Shown: positions 45,300 through 55,888 of the stretch, piece by piece | Numbering within the stretch: the stretch's first letter is position 1 | How the letters are laid out: each line of letters begins with the position of its first letter | NCBI GenBank assembly: GCA_030546905.1 | Contig: JAUOPI010000018.1 | Location: 1-64,000, forward strand | Direction: 5' to 3' | DNA length: 64,000 nt | From: Granulosicoccaceae sp. 1_MG-2023 | GTDB taxonomy: Bacteria; Pseudomonadota; Gammaproteobacteria; Granulosicoccales; Granulosicoccaceae | Position numbers and translations under genes: made by a program | The notes under the pieces: model-generated | Database searches by the model: none | Told to the model about the DNA's origin: nothing | The model's input: only the letters and a program-made list of their open reading frames with translations

Positions 45300-45314
45300 T
45301 GTAGTTTTGCTACA
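45300..45314. promoter_or_regulatory. HexR-type operator of edd-eda
   Basis: TGTAGTTTTGCTACA is a palindrome with 5-base arms matching the HexR site pattern TGTAnTnnnnnTACA. It lies 21 bases before edd. Confidence 0.8.
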
Positions 45315-45432
45315 TTCTAGCGCCCGATGCGCCAGTTTGGAAATGCCGCGTGTGTTTTGTCATTTAACCGTCACAAGACTTTTGTCTGATGCAACATCGG
45401 CAAAGCCCTGACGGATTGGCATTGCGGAAATA

Positions 45433-45447
45433 TGTAGCTAAACTACA
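45433..45447. promoter_or_regulatory. HexR-type operator of zwf-pgl-hexR
   Basis: TGTAGCTAAACTACA has the same TGTAG/CTACA arms as the site in front of edd and lies 38 bases before zwf. The regulator is encoded at the end of this unit. Confidence 0.8.
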
Positions 45448-45485
45448 CGCAACACATTCCCGTACCCTTCATGACGGAGTCACCC

Positions 45486-46952
45486 ATGATACAGCCCCAG
45501 CCTTTCGATCTGATTCTGTTCGGCGGCACCGGCGATCTCGCCATGCGCAAACTCTTGCCAGCGATGTTCAATATCCACGCCCATGGTCAGTGGCCTGAGG
45601 AAAGCAAGCTGATCTGCGTAGCCCGCAGCGATTACACGCGCGGGGAATTTCTCGACTTTGTCGCCGAACACGCACGCGGCAACGTCTCACAGGAACTGCT
45701 CGAAAAAGACTCCTGGGCGCGCTTTTGCGAAGTGATCGATTACGTCGCCATCGATTTGTTCGACACCGACTCCTATCAGAAACTCGGCGTACAACTGGAA
45801 GGACGCGAAGCCTTTAACCGCCTTTTTTACCTCTCCACGGGACCGAATCTGTTCGGCCCGATCTGCGAGAATCTGGGCAAAAACCAGCTGATCACCAAAA
45901 ACTCACGCATTGCGGTGGAAAAACCACTGGGCCGCGATCAGAAATCAGCGCGCGAGATCAACGCGCAGATGTCACAGTATTTCGAGGAACAACAGATTTA
46001 CCGGATCGACCACTATCTGGGTAAGGAACCGGTCCAGAATCTGATCGCCCTGCGCTTCGGCAATGCCTTGTTCGAACCGCTCTGGCGTCGCGGCCGCATC
46101 CGCGATGTACAGATCACCGTGGCCGAACAGCTCGGTGTCGAAGGCCGTGGCGAGTTCTACGACCAGACCGGCGCGCTGCGCGATATGATCCAGAACCACC
46201 TCTTGCAGATGCTTTGCATTATCGCCATGGAACCGCCGACCAGCATGGCCGGTGACGGCGTGCGTGACGAAAAACTCAAAGTCCTCAAAGCACTCAAACC
46301 CCTGCGCGGCGACGACGTGCTGAGCAAAACCGTACGCGGTCAGTATTCACGCGGCATCGTGAACAGCAAGGATGTCCCCGACTACACCGCCGAGAAAGGC
46401 GTCGCCCCGGACAGCACCACCGAGACCTATGTGGCGCTCAAGGCCGAGATCGACAACTGGCGCTGGTCCGGCGTGCCGTTTTACCTGCGCACAGGGAAAA
46501 GCATGCAGACCAAGATCTCCGAGATTGTGATTAATTTCGAAGAGGTGCCGCATTCGATTTTCGACAATGAGCCCGGCATGCCGACACCGAACCGGCTGGT
46601 CATACAGATGCAGCCGTCCGAAGGCATCAAGCTGTCGATCATGGCGAAAAAACCCGGCGACGGCATGCGCCTGACCCCGGTCAATCTGAATCTGGATCTG
46701 TCCAAAACATACAAGCGTGGCTCCTACAACGCTTACCAGCGCCTGCTGGTGGATCTGATGTGCGGCAATCTGTCGCTGTTTATGCGCCACGACGAACTCG
46801 ACGCCGCCTGGGCCTGGATCGACCCGATTATCAGCACATGGCAGGATCGCGACGTGCGCCCGAAACACTACCCCGCCGGCACCTGGGGCCCGGCCGCCTC
46901 CAGTGCGCTGGTCGCGCGCGACGGTTTCAGCTGGCACGAAGAAGGACACTGA
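45486..46952 (+). CDS. zwf: Glucose-6-phosphate 1-dehydrogenase
   Basis: 488 residues. NADP motif LFGGTGDLAMRK at the N terminus and the substrate/catalytic motif YRIDHYLGKEPVQN at about 177-190. It makes 6-phosphogluconolactone and NADPH. The ATG at 45486 is chosen since GACGGAG lies 7 bases before it; an ATG at 45471 overlaps that site. First gene of zwf-pgl-hexR. Confidence 0.96.
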   Translation: MIQPQPFDLILFGGTGDLAMRKLLPAMFNIHAHGQWPEESKLICVARSDYTRGEFLDFVAEHARGNVSQELLEKDSWARFCEVIDYVAIDLFDTDSYQKLGVQLEGREAFNRLFYLSTGPNLFGPICENLGKNQLITKNSRIAVEKPLGRDQKSAREINAQMSQYFEEQQIYRIDHYLGKEPVQNLIALRFGNALFEPLWRRGRIRDVQITVAEQLGVEGRGEFYDQTGALRDMIQNHLLQMLCIIAMEPPTSMAGDGVRDEKLKVLKALKPLRGDDVLSKTVRGQYSRGIVNSKDVPDYTAEKGVAPDSTTETYVALKAEIDNWRWSGVPFYLRTGKSMQTKISEIVINFEEVPHSIFDNEPGMPTPNRLVIQMQPSEGIKLSIMAKKPGDGMRLTPVNLNLDLSKTYKRGSYNAYQRLLVDLMCGNLSLFMRHDELDAAWAWIDPIISTWQDRDVRPKHYPAGTWGPAASSALVARDGFSWHEEGH

Positions 46953-46953
46953 A

Positions 46954-47664
46954 ATGGAAGCCGTGCACTATCACTTTGAAGACCGCGACAGCCAAAGCGA
47001 CACCCTGGCCCTGCTGGTCGCCGCACAACTGCGTGCGGCCATCGCCGAGCGCCACGAAGCGTCGCTGGTGGTCAGCGGCGGCAGCACACCGCTGGCCATG
47101 TTCCGCCGGCTCAGTCAAGCCGATCTGGATTGGTCCAAAGTGACCGTTACCCTGGCTGATGAACGCTGGGTACCGGCCTCACATGCCGACAGCAATACCG
47201 CCATGGTGCGGGCCAATCTGCTGCGCGACAAAGCCGCGGCGGCGACCTTTCTGCCACTCTACCGCGAAGCCGGTTCTGTCGAAGAGGGCATAGAGGCGAG
47301 CAACACCCATATCAAAGACGTGGCCGGCACCTGGGATCTGGTGATACTGGGCATGGGCGATGACGGCCATACCGCCTCGCTGTTTCCCTGTGCCGCGCCC
47401 GACGAGCTGGCCGCCGGCCTCGGCGGCGGCGACAGCGGCGCCGAAGCCTGCGTGATTATGCATCCCGGCCAGGCCCCGCATACCCGTATCACACAAACCC
47501 TGCCGCGCCTGCTCGACAGCCGCAAGCTGATTCTGCATATCGCCGGCCAGAGCAAACTTGATGTGCTGCGGGCCGCACTCGGCGGGCAAAGTGTCGCTGA
47601 CATGCCGATCCGTGCCTTTCTGCAGCAGGACAGCGTACCGCTGGATATTATCAGCGCGCCCTGA
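46954..47664 (+). CDS. pgl: 6-phosphogluconolactonase
   Basis: 236 residues starting one base after the zwf stop; a start at 46903 would overlap zwf. SGGSTPLAMFRRL, LADERWVP and GMGDDGHTASLFP are the DevB/Pgl-type motifs. It hydrolyses the lactone to 6-phosphogluconate, linking zwf to edd. GAAGGA gives the ribosome site inside zwf. Confidence 0.95.
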   Translation: MEAVHYHFEDRDSQSDTLALLVAAQLRAAIAERHEASLVVSGGSTPLAMFRRLSQADLDWSKVTVTLADERWVPASHADSNTAMVRANLLRDKAAAATFLPLYREAGSVEEGIEASNTHIKDVAGTWDLVILGMGDDGHTASLFPCAAPDELAAGLGGGDSGAEACVIMHPGQAPHTRITQTLPRLLDSRKLILHIAGQSKLDVLRAALGGQSVADMPIRAFLQQDSVPLDIISAP

Positions 47665-47699
47665 GCGCGTCTGCGCCACCCGTTTCCGCCGGAGGTTTT

Positions 47700-48578
47700 A
47701 TGCTGATACGAATGCAAGCCGGGCTTGAACAATTAAGCAAAGCCGAACGCGAAGTGGCCGAGTGGGCGCTTGCCAACCCGCAGAAAACCGTCTCCTCGAC
47801 CATCGCACAGCTGTCAGCGGCGACCGGCGTCAGCGAGCCGACGATTATCCGCTATTGCCGTTCGCTGGGCTTTTCCGGCTTTCGCGAGTTCAAGCTCAAC
47901 CTGGCTCAGGCACTGGCCGGTGAAAGCGCACAACTGTGCCGTGATATCTCCGCCGACGACAGCGCCGATGACCTGATCCACAAAATCACCGGCGGCGCCA
48001 TCAACTCCCTGCAACTGGTGCGCAATCAACTCGACCGCGCCGCCGCGCAACAGGCCATAGATCTGCTGCACGGTGCGCAGAAAATCGAGTTTTACGGTCA
48101 GGGCGGCTCAGGCGTGGTGGCCACCGATGCGGCGCAGAAATTCTTCCGCTTCGGCGTGCCCTGTAATGTCTATACCGACCCCTATTTGCACGGCGTCGCC
48201 GCCAGTCTGCTCGACAACCGTGCGGTGGTGGTCGCGATCAGCTTCTCCGGCCGCTCCACCGACATCATTAACAGCTGCCGCATCGCCGCCAAACAAGGCG
48301 CACCGGTCATCGCCATTACCGCCACCGGCTCGCCGCTGGCGGCCATCGCCGACGTTGTGCTGGGTATCGATATCGGCGAAGAAAGCGATCACTATGCGCC
48401 GATCAAATCGCGCATGGCGCAGCTGGTCGTACTGGACATTCTCTCGGTGGGCATGGCCGTGCGCAACGAAGCGACCCTCACGCAGCGTCTGATCAAAGCC
48501 GGTCAGGCCCTCGATCACAAATACGTCCCCGCACCCGCAGCGCGTCCACAGCGCAGTCAGGGCACGCCTGAGTCCTGA
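47700..48578 (+). CDS. hexR: HexR, RpiR-family repressor of central carbon genes
   Basis: 292 residues. N-terminal HTH_6 domain (LSKAEREVAEWALANP, GVSEPTIIRYCRSLGF) and C-terminal SIS sugar-binding domain (EFYGQGGSGVVATDAAQKFFR, AISFSGRSTDIINS). HexR senses KDPG and controls edd, eda, zwf and others; the two TGTAG/CTACA sites in this locus fit. GGAGG is 6 bases before its ATG, 36 bases after pgl. Confidence 0.93.
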   Translation: MLIRMQAGLEQLSKAEREVAEWALANPQKTVSSTIAQLSAATGVSEPTIIRYCRSLGFSGFREFKLNLAQALAGESAQLCRDISADDSADDLIHKITGGAINSLQLVRNQLDRAAAQQAIDLLHGAQKIEFYGQGGSGVVATDAAQKFFRFGVPCNVYTDPYLHGVAASLLDNRAVVVAISFSGRSTDIINSCRIAAKQGAPVIAITATGSPLAAIADVVLGIDIGEESDHYAPIKSRMAQLVVLDILSVGMAVRNEATLTQRLIKAGQALDHKYVPAPAARPQRSQGTPES

Positions 48579-48640
48579 GCCGCCCGGCACCGGTTGATTA
48601 GCGCTTCACATCCGTCGCCGATTGGCTTAATCTTCGGTTC

Positions 48641-48744
48641 TGCTCTCGGGGTGCCTGCCCGGTCTTCACTGGCCACAGGCTGAGAAACGCAAGTCGCGTT
48701 ACCCGTGAACCTGATCCGGCTAATACCGGCGTAGGAAAGAGCTG
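48641..48744 (+). ncRNA. TPP riboswitch (THI element)
   Basis: The THI-box elements occur in order: TCTCGGGGTGCC, GGCTGAGA, ACCCGTGAACCTGATCCGG, TAATACCGGCGTAGGAAAGAGC. It lies 75 bases before thiC and should turn the thi operon down when thiamine pyrophosphate is abundant. Confidence 0.96.
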
Positions 48745-48804
48745 CAAGGTCACAGGTGCACTGCGTCCTTGCTCCCTCCCCCCCGCCGGTCAGCCATTTG
48801 ATGA

Positions 48805-50643
<1,839 letters not shown>

Positions 50644-50645
50644 GC

Positions 50646-51728
50646 GTGAAGATCACACTTGCCGGCGCCGGACTTTACGGGCGCCTGCTGGCCTGGCGTC
50701 TGGCCGGGCAAGGTCACCGCCTGACGCTGCTTGACCCTGATCCGCCGGAGCACGGCCACGCCGCCTCACATACCGCCGCCGGCATGCTCACACCCTGGGC
50801 CGAAGCCGACGGGGCAGAAGCGCAACTGGTCGCCGCCGGCATTGATTCACTGCAACGCTGGCCCGCCCTGGCGGCGGATCTGGGCAGTGAGATCGACTTC
50901 CGCCCGGGCGGCTCCTTATTGCTCGCCCATGGCAGCGACGTTCCGGAGTTGCATCGCTATCAGCAGGCCCTGAGCGCCGCCGGCCATGGGGGAAAATCGC
51001 AGTGGCTGGACACATCAGCAATACAAGACCTGGAACCAGCCCTGGAGAAACGCTTTCAGGAAGGGCTTTTCCTGCCGGATGAGGCCAGCGTTAACAGCAC
51101 CCGGGTCATGCGCACCCTGCACCAGCATTTAAGCGCACAGGGCGTCAGCTGGCTGCGCTACCGCAGCGCAGACTTTCCTGCCAGCCTGCCGCAGGCCGCA
51201 CGCGATGCGGATCTGTTTATCGATTGCCGTGGCCTCGGTGCCCGCCGGGCCCTGCCCGGTCTGCGCGGCGTACGCGGCGAAGTGCTGCACCTGCATGCAC
51301 CGGACTTGCAGTTAAAGCACATGATCCGCCTGATGCATCCGCGCTATAAGCTCTATCTCGTGCCGCGGCGCGATGATATCTACGTGCTCGGCGCCACTCA
51401 GATCGAAAGCGAGGACCGCGGTCCGGTCAGCGTGCGTTCGGCCCTGGAGCTCTTATCCGCAGCCTATACCGTACACCCAGCCTTCGGCGAAGCACGGGTA
51501 CTGAAGACCGACACTAATCTGCGCCCGGCGCTGTTTGACAATCATCCGCTGGTCACGCTCGACGATAATCTGCTGACCGTCAACGGGCTGTTCCGGCACG
51601 GCTATCTGCTCGCACCGCTGGTCACAGAGCTGGCCCTCGGACTAATCAACGGCCGGGCACTGCCGCCGCACTACCACTGGATGGGCGCGCGCAGCAGCAC
51701 CGCCGCAACACAGCAGGTCACCGCATGA
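50646..51728 (+). CDS. thiO: Glycine oxidase for thiazole synthesis
   Basis: 360 residues from GTG 50646, which follows GAGGAGAG at the end of thiC; a reading from 50514 lies in thiC. The FAD motif is LAGAGLYGRLLAWRLAG, with the rest a DAO fold (HTAAGMLTPWAEA, VPRRDDIYVLGATQIES, GLFRHGYLLAPLV). It makes dehydroglycine for ThiG, taking the place of ThiH. The last four bases overlap thiS (ATGA). Confidence 0.9.
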   Translation: MKITLAGAGLYGRLLAWRLAGQGHRLTLLDPDPPEHGHAASHTAAGMLTPWAEADGAEAQLVAAGIDSLQRWPALAADLGSEIDFRPGGSLLLAHGSDVPELHRYQQALSAAGHGGKSQWLDTSAIQDLEPALEKRFQEGLFLPDEASVNSTRVMRTLHQHLSAQGVSWLRYRSADFPASLPQAARDADLFIDCRGLGARRALPGLRGVRGEVLHLHAPDLQLKHMIRLMHPRYKLYLVPRRDDIYVLGATQIESEDRGPVSVRSALELLSAAYTVHPAFGEARVLKTDTNLRPALFDNHPLVTLDDNLLTVNGLFRHGYLLAPLVTELALGLINGRALPPHYHWMGARSSTAATQQVTA

Positions 51729-51937
51729 ATACCAAGCCTGTCACCGTGATTCTGAACGGCAAGCCCTGCCCGCTGCACGAACCCTCGCTCAACGCCCTGC
51801 TGGCAGAACACACGGCGAACACACCGAGCTTTGCCGTGGCGGTGAATGCCCGCTTTGTTCCGCGCTCAGCCTATGACGGCGTCGAACTGCATGAGGGCGA
51901 CCGGGTGGAAATCCTGATCCCCATGCAGGGCGGTTAA
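51725..51937 (+). CDS. thiS: Sulfur carrier protein ThiS
   Basis: 70 residues, ubiquitin-like, ending in the essential Gly-Gly (IPMQGG) that is adenylated and thiocarboxylated. It gives sulfur to ThiG. Between thiO (ATGA overlap) and thiG. The activating ThiF is not in this window. Confidence 0.93.
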   Translation: MNTKPVTVILNGKPCPLHEPSLNALLAEHTANTPSFAVAVNARFVPRSAYDGVELHEGDRVEILIPMQGG

Positions 51938-51994
51938 GCGCATGCAGACATACACGACAAGCCCGACACCACATATCAGCATCAGGACAAGACC

Positions 51995-52783
51995 ATGAGC
52001 TGGCAATTGGCAGACAAGCAACTGAACAGCCGCTTTCTTATCGGCTCCTCGCTATACCCCTCACCGGCGGTCATGCAGCAGGCCATCAGGGCCTCCGGTG
52101 CCGCGGTGGTGACCGTGTCCCTGCGCCGGCAAAACCCGGCCGGGATTGACAGCAACCCGTTCTGGGATCTGCTGCGTGAGCTGCCGCTTGAATTGCTGCC
52201 CAACACCGCCGGTTGCCACAGCGCCGCCGAAGCGATCACCACCGCACAAATGGCGCGCGAACTGTTCGGCACCCACTGGATCAAACTCGAAGTCATCGGC
52301 GACACTCACACACTGCAACCCGACCCCTTCGGCCTGCTTGAAGCGGCTACCGAGCTGGTCCGTCAGGGGTTTGAGGTGTTCCCCTACTGCACCGACGATC
52401 TGGTTCTGTGCGAGCGCCTGCTGGAGGCCGGCTGCCGCATACTCATGCCCTGGGCAGCACCGATCGGTTCCGCACGCGGACTGCAGAACCCCAGCGCACT
52501 GCGCACCCTGCGCGCACGTCTGCCACAGGCGACGCTGATCGTGGACGCCGGACTCGGCCGTCCTTCGCACGCCGCCGCAGCCATGGAGCTGGGCTATGAC
52601 GGCGTACTGCTCAACACCGCCGTGGCCGAAGCGCGTGACCCGGTGGCCATGGCGCGGGCGTTTGCACTGGCCATTGAAGCCGGCCATCTGGCCTTTGCCA
52701 GCGGCATGATCCCCGAGCGTGATTTTGCCAAGCCCAGCACCCCGACCGCCGGCACCCCTTTCTGGCAACAGGAGCCCGGCTGA
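51995..52783 (+). CDS. thiG: Thiazole synthase
   Basis: 262 residues, a TIM barrel with the N-terminal motif [10 protein letters not shown], the Schiff-base lysine in WIKLEVIGD, and the phosphate loop [14 protein letters not shown] and [19 protein letters not shown]. It joins deoxyxylulose phosphate, dehydroglycine and ThiS sulfur to the thiazole unit. Begins 57 bases after thiS with AGGACAAG before the ATG; its stop overlaps thiDE (TGATG). Confidence 0.95.
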   Translation: MSWQLADKQLNSRFLIGSSLYPSPAVMQQAIRASGAAVVTVSLRRQNPAGIDSNPFWDLLRELPLELLPNTAGCHSAAEAITTAQMARELFGTHWIKLEVIGDTHTLQPDPFGLLEAATELVRQGFEVFPYCTDDLVLCERLLEAGCRILMPWAAPIGSARGLQNPSALRTLRARLPQATLIVDAGLGRPSHAAAAMELGYDGVLLNTAVAEARDPVAMARAFALAIEAGHLAFASGMIPERDFAKPSTPTAGTPFWQQEPG

Positions 52784-54264
52784 TGACAACCCGCCCTGTG
52801 GTACTGAGCATCGGCGGCAGCGACCCGACCGGGCTGGCCGGACTCGCCGTGGATGTGCGTACCATCAACGCACTGGGCGCGCACCCGGCCAGCGTGGTCA
52901 GCGCCGTCACCGCCCAGAACAGTGAGACGGTCAGTTCGCTTAATCCGGTCCCGGCCGCGACGCTGGCCGCGCAATTGGACGCGCTGGACCCGGCGCGCAT
53001 CAGTGCGGTCAAAACCGGCCTGCTGGCCAATGCCGAACAGATACAGGTGGTGGCCGCATTTCTGCGCCGCAGTGGTTTGCCGGCGGTGGTCGATCCGGTG
53101 CTTGCCAGCAGCAGCGGCTATGCCTTTCTTGACGACAGCGGTTTACACGCCCTGCGCAAGGAACTGCTGCCACTGGCCCGGGTGGTGACGCCGAACATAC
53201 CGGAAGCTCAGCAACTGAGCGGCAGCCGCAGTCGGAACCCGCAGCAGCTGGCCGGTGCCCTGCAGCACCACCGGCAACTCAGCGTGATCGTCAAGGGCGG
53301 TCATGCCGACGACGCACAATCCCATGTCAGTGACGCTTATCAGGGCCCGGACGAGGCCTTTCTGCTCAGCAGTGCCCGTCAACAAAGCCCTAATACGCGG
53401 GGCACGGGTTGTCTTTTTGCCAGTGCTCTGGCGGCGGCTCTGGCTCACGGCGAACGCGTGCAAGACGCCGCAGTAATCGCCAAGATGACCCTGAATCAGG
53501 CCCTGCGCAATGGCTACAGCCCCGGCGGACAAACTCCGGGGGCACCCGCGCCGGCACACTGGCCGGACGCCATCGCCGACCTGCCGGCCCTGCTGAAAGG
53601 CGCTGAAGCGCACCGCCACGAAGCCGCGTTTGCCTCCTGCGGCCCGACGCCGCTAGGGCTTTATCCGATTGTCGACCGGGCTGACTGGCTGAGGCGCCTG
53701 CTGCCGCTCGGCGTCAGCACCATTCAGCTGCGCTGCAAAGACCTCAGTGGCCAAGCGCTGGACAACGAAATCGCCCGCGCCGTGGCAATCGCGCGGCGCT
53801 ACCGGGCACGCCTGTTTATCAACGACCACTGGCAGGCGGCCATCCGTCACGGTGCGTACGGCGTTCATCTGGGCCAGGAAGATCTGGACAGCGCCAAAAC
53901 CGCTGCCATTGCCGATGCCGGTCTGCGCCTCGGTATCAGCACCCACTGCCATGCCGAGGTGGCCCGCGCGGTGGCGCTCCGGCCCAGCTATATCGCCTGT
54001 GGTCCGGTGTTCCCGACCAACACCAAAATCATGCCCTGGCAGCCGCTGGGCCTGCCGGGGCTGCGCTACTGGCAAGCACTGTTGCAGGACTACCCGGTCG
54101 TGGCCATCGCCGGCATAAAACCCGGCAATATCGCCGAAGTCGCGGCCAGCGGGGTCTCGGGCATCGCCATGATCACGGCCATCACCGGCGCGCCCGACCC
54201 GCAAGCGGTCACCGCAGAGCTGATCGCCCGTATCGACGCGGCCCGCGCGATAAAGCCACACTGA
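52783..54264 (+). CDS. thiDE: ThiD-ThiE fusion: HMP(-P) kinase and thiamine-phosphate synthase
   Basis: 493 residues. Residues 1-260 are HMP kinase (LSIGGSDPTGLAGLAVD, VDPVLASSSG, NTRGTGCLFASALAA with the anion hole). Residues about 285-490 are thiamine-phosphate synthase (LYPIVDRADWL, TIQLRCKD, FINDHWQAA, GVHLGQEDLD, GISTHCHAE, YIACGPVFPTNTK). One protein thus completes the pyrimidine diphosphate and joins it to the thiazole. The QLR-x-KD and H-x-GQ-DL residues look intact. A hairpin GCGGGG/CCCCGC at 54268-54284 follows. Confidence 0.93.
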   Translation: MTTRPVVLSIGGSDPTGLAGLAVDVRTINALGAHPASVVSAVTAQNSETVSSLNPVPAATLAAQLDALDPARISAVKTGLLANAEQIQVVAAFLRRSGLPAVVDPVLASSSGYAFLDDSGLHALRKELLPLARVVTPNIPEAQQLSGSRSRNPQQLAGALQHHRQLSVIVKGGHADDAQSHVSDAYQGPDEAFLLSSARQQSPNTRGTGCLFASALAAALAHGERVQDAAVIAKMTLNQALRNGYSPGGQTPGAPAPAHWPDAIADLPALLKGAEAHRHEAAFASCGPTPLGLYPIVDRADWLRRLLPLGVSTIQLRCKDLSGQALDNEIARAVAIARRYRARLFINDHWQAAIRHGAYGVHLGQEDLDSAKTAAIADAGLRLGISTHCHAEVARAVALRPSYIACGPVFPTNTKIMPWQPLGLPGLRYWQALLQDYPVVAIAGIKPGNIAEVAASGVSGIAMITAITGAPDPQAVTAELIARIDAARAIKPH

Positions 54265-54348
54265 GTGGCGGGGGATTTCCCCGCGCCGCCCTCTGCGCTA
54301 TCGTAGAGACCTGCACACGTATCCCGTAAAAGCCGGAGAACACACACC

Positions 54349-54615
54349 ATGGCCGGAGGTTGGTCGCGCGATGGCGCGGTACAGGATCAGATTGACGCCA
54401 GTGTCGAAGACGCGGTCGAACTCGCCCGCAGCCGTCTCGGCAAGGGCGAGAGCGCCAGTCATTGCGAGGAATGCGGCGAGCCGATTCCCGAGCCCAGGCG
54501 CCAGGCGCTGCCGGGCGTGCAGCTCTGCGTGGCCTGCCAGAGTGCATCTGAACAGAACGACACCGGCGCCAACCGGCTCAACCGCCGCGCCAGCAAAGAC
54601 AGCTTGCTGCGCTGA
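54349..54615 (+). CDS. DksA/TraR-type zinc-finger protein (YbiI-like)
   Basis: 88 residues with one C4 zinc finger: CEECGEPIPEPRRQALPGVQLCVAC (spacing Cx2Cx17Cx2C), an N-terminal helix with acidic residues and a short basic tail. It lacks the long coiled coil of DksA, so it is the small YbiI/TraR class; TraR-like proteins bind RNA polymerase. Whether this one does is unknown. Confidence 0.85.
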   Translation: MAGGWSRDGAVQDQIDASVEDAVELARSRLGKGESASHCEECGEPIPEPRRQALPGVQLCVACQSASEQNDTGANRLNRRASKDSLLR

Positions 54616-54671
54616 ACACCGTGAAAACCGGCCGCGCCGCACATGGCCGGCCAAATAACGTATCCGCCGGA

Positions 54672-54706
54672 GCCGGCACGTGCTACATTGCTGTACACGT
54701 GCCGGC
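54672..54706. other. Hairpin in the 290-base gap before the repeat protein
   Basis: GCCGGCACGTG pairs with CACGTGCCGGC around a 13-base loop. No T-run. The remaining gap (54707-54905) shows no gene. Confidence 0.5.
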
Positions 54707-54905
54707 CAAGCTCCCCCACCTTCCCCGCGCACGTTTTCCCGGACAGACTCTCTTCCTGCCGCAAACGGTCCCCGCCGGCTGCTGGAAACGGTAAGTTCCG
54801 CCAAGGCGATACCCGCCACCAGCAGAGCCCGTCAGCCGCAGCGCCCGCAAAGCCCCGCGCGCCGGCCCGCCCTTCACGACCTGCCTTCAGGTCACTGAGT
54901 TCACT

Positions 54906-55799
54906 ATGCAAGCGAAGCGCTTTTCCCACCGCGCAGCCCCGGCCGCCCTGAGCTGCCTGTTGTTATTTTATCTTTTCACCGCCGCTCAACAGGCCGCTGC
55001 CGCCACGCTCATCCCCGACAACGCCTACCAACGCGGGTACAGCGACCAATGGGCCTGTGTGCGCGGCTACCGCAAAACGCAGAACGCCTGCGTGCTGATT
55101 GAGGTGCCGCAACACGCCTATCTGGACGCCGTCGGCACCAACTGGAAATGCCAGCGTGGTTACACCCGCAGCGACGACCGCTGCCTGGCTATCGACCTGC
55201 CGGCCAACGCCCATCTTATCGAACGCACCTACGGCTCGGGCTGGAGCTGCAACCGCGGCTACCGGCTTAAGGAAAGCGCCAGCCGAGGCGGCCCCGACAG
55301 TTGTGAGCAGATCATTCTGCCGGCCAATGCGGTCTATACCAACTCCAACTTCGGCAAGGGCTGGGCTTGTAATAAAGGCTTTAACGCCGTCGGCGACCGC
55401 TGTATCGCACCGACTTTGCCGGCTAACGCCCACGCCACCGGCTCGGCGTACGGCAGCGGTTGGGAATGCAATCGCGGATTCGCGCAACGCAACAACGCTT
55501 GTGTACAGATCAGCATCCCCGAATTTGCCTATCTTGAGGCCCGCGGTGAGGACTGGACCTGTGAGCGCGGCTACGCAAAATCCGGCGACCGCTGCCTGCC
55601 GCTCAGCGTGCCGGCGCATGCCTTTGTCGACGAAAAAGGCAATGACTGGCAGTGTGAGCGAGGCTACGTGCGCAAAGGCCAAGGCTGTGCGATGATTGAG
55701 ATTCCCGAGCATGCGCATATCAACCACCGCGGTACGGACTGGGAATGTGATGTGCCTTTCCAGCGCCGGCGCCAGAGCTGTGTCGCGCCTGCCAGGTAG
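54906..55799 (+). CDS. Secreted protein of eight Cys/Trp repeats
   Basis: 297 residues with a signal peptide (about 1-34, ending AAAA). The whole mature protein is eight tandem units of about 31-40 residues with the pattern [IL]P-x-NA-x...G-x-x-W-x-C-x-RGY-...-C, i.e. two cysteines each and 16 in all. Units begin near residues 36, 66, 97, 137, 170, 203, 234 and 265; the last has lost RGY. Even Cys number and export suggest one disulfide per unit and a rod-like periplasmic or extracellular protein. I recognise no named family or function. The neighbour is a transglutaminase-like protein on the same strand, 89 bases on. Confidence 0.7.
   Translation: MQAKRFSHRAAPAALSCLLLFYLFTAAQQAAAATLIPDNAYQRGYSDQWACVRGYRKTQNACVLIEVPQHAYLDAVGTNWKCQRGYTRSDDRCLAIDLPANAHLIERTYGSGWSCNRGYRLKESASRGGPDSCEQIILPANAVYTNSNFGKGWACNKGFNAVGDRCIAPTLPANAHATGSAYGSGWECNRGFAQRNNACVQISIPEFAYLEARGEDWTCERGYAKSGDRCLPLSVPAHAFVDEKGNDWQCERGYVRKGQGCAMIEIPEHAHINHRGTDWECDVPFQRRRQSCVAPAR
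55011..55796 (+). repeat. Eight in-frame repeats of about 93-120 bp
   Basis: The units encode W-x-C...C repeats of the secreted protein. Residues W, C, R/K-G-Y/F and C are kept while the DNA has diverged, so the array is old and held by selection rather than a recent expansion. Confidence 0.7.
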
Positions 55800-55888
55800 C
55801 GGCGCGGTTCCGGCAACCGGGCCCGCCCGGCCCGGCCTTCAACGCGAGCGGTTTTATGCGGCTCTACTTTACCTTGTGAGGTCCCGGT

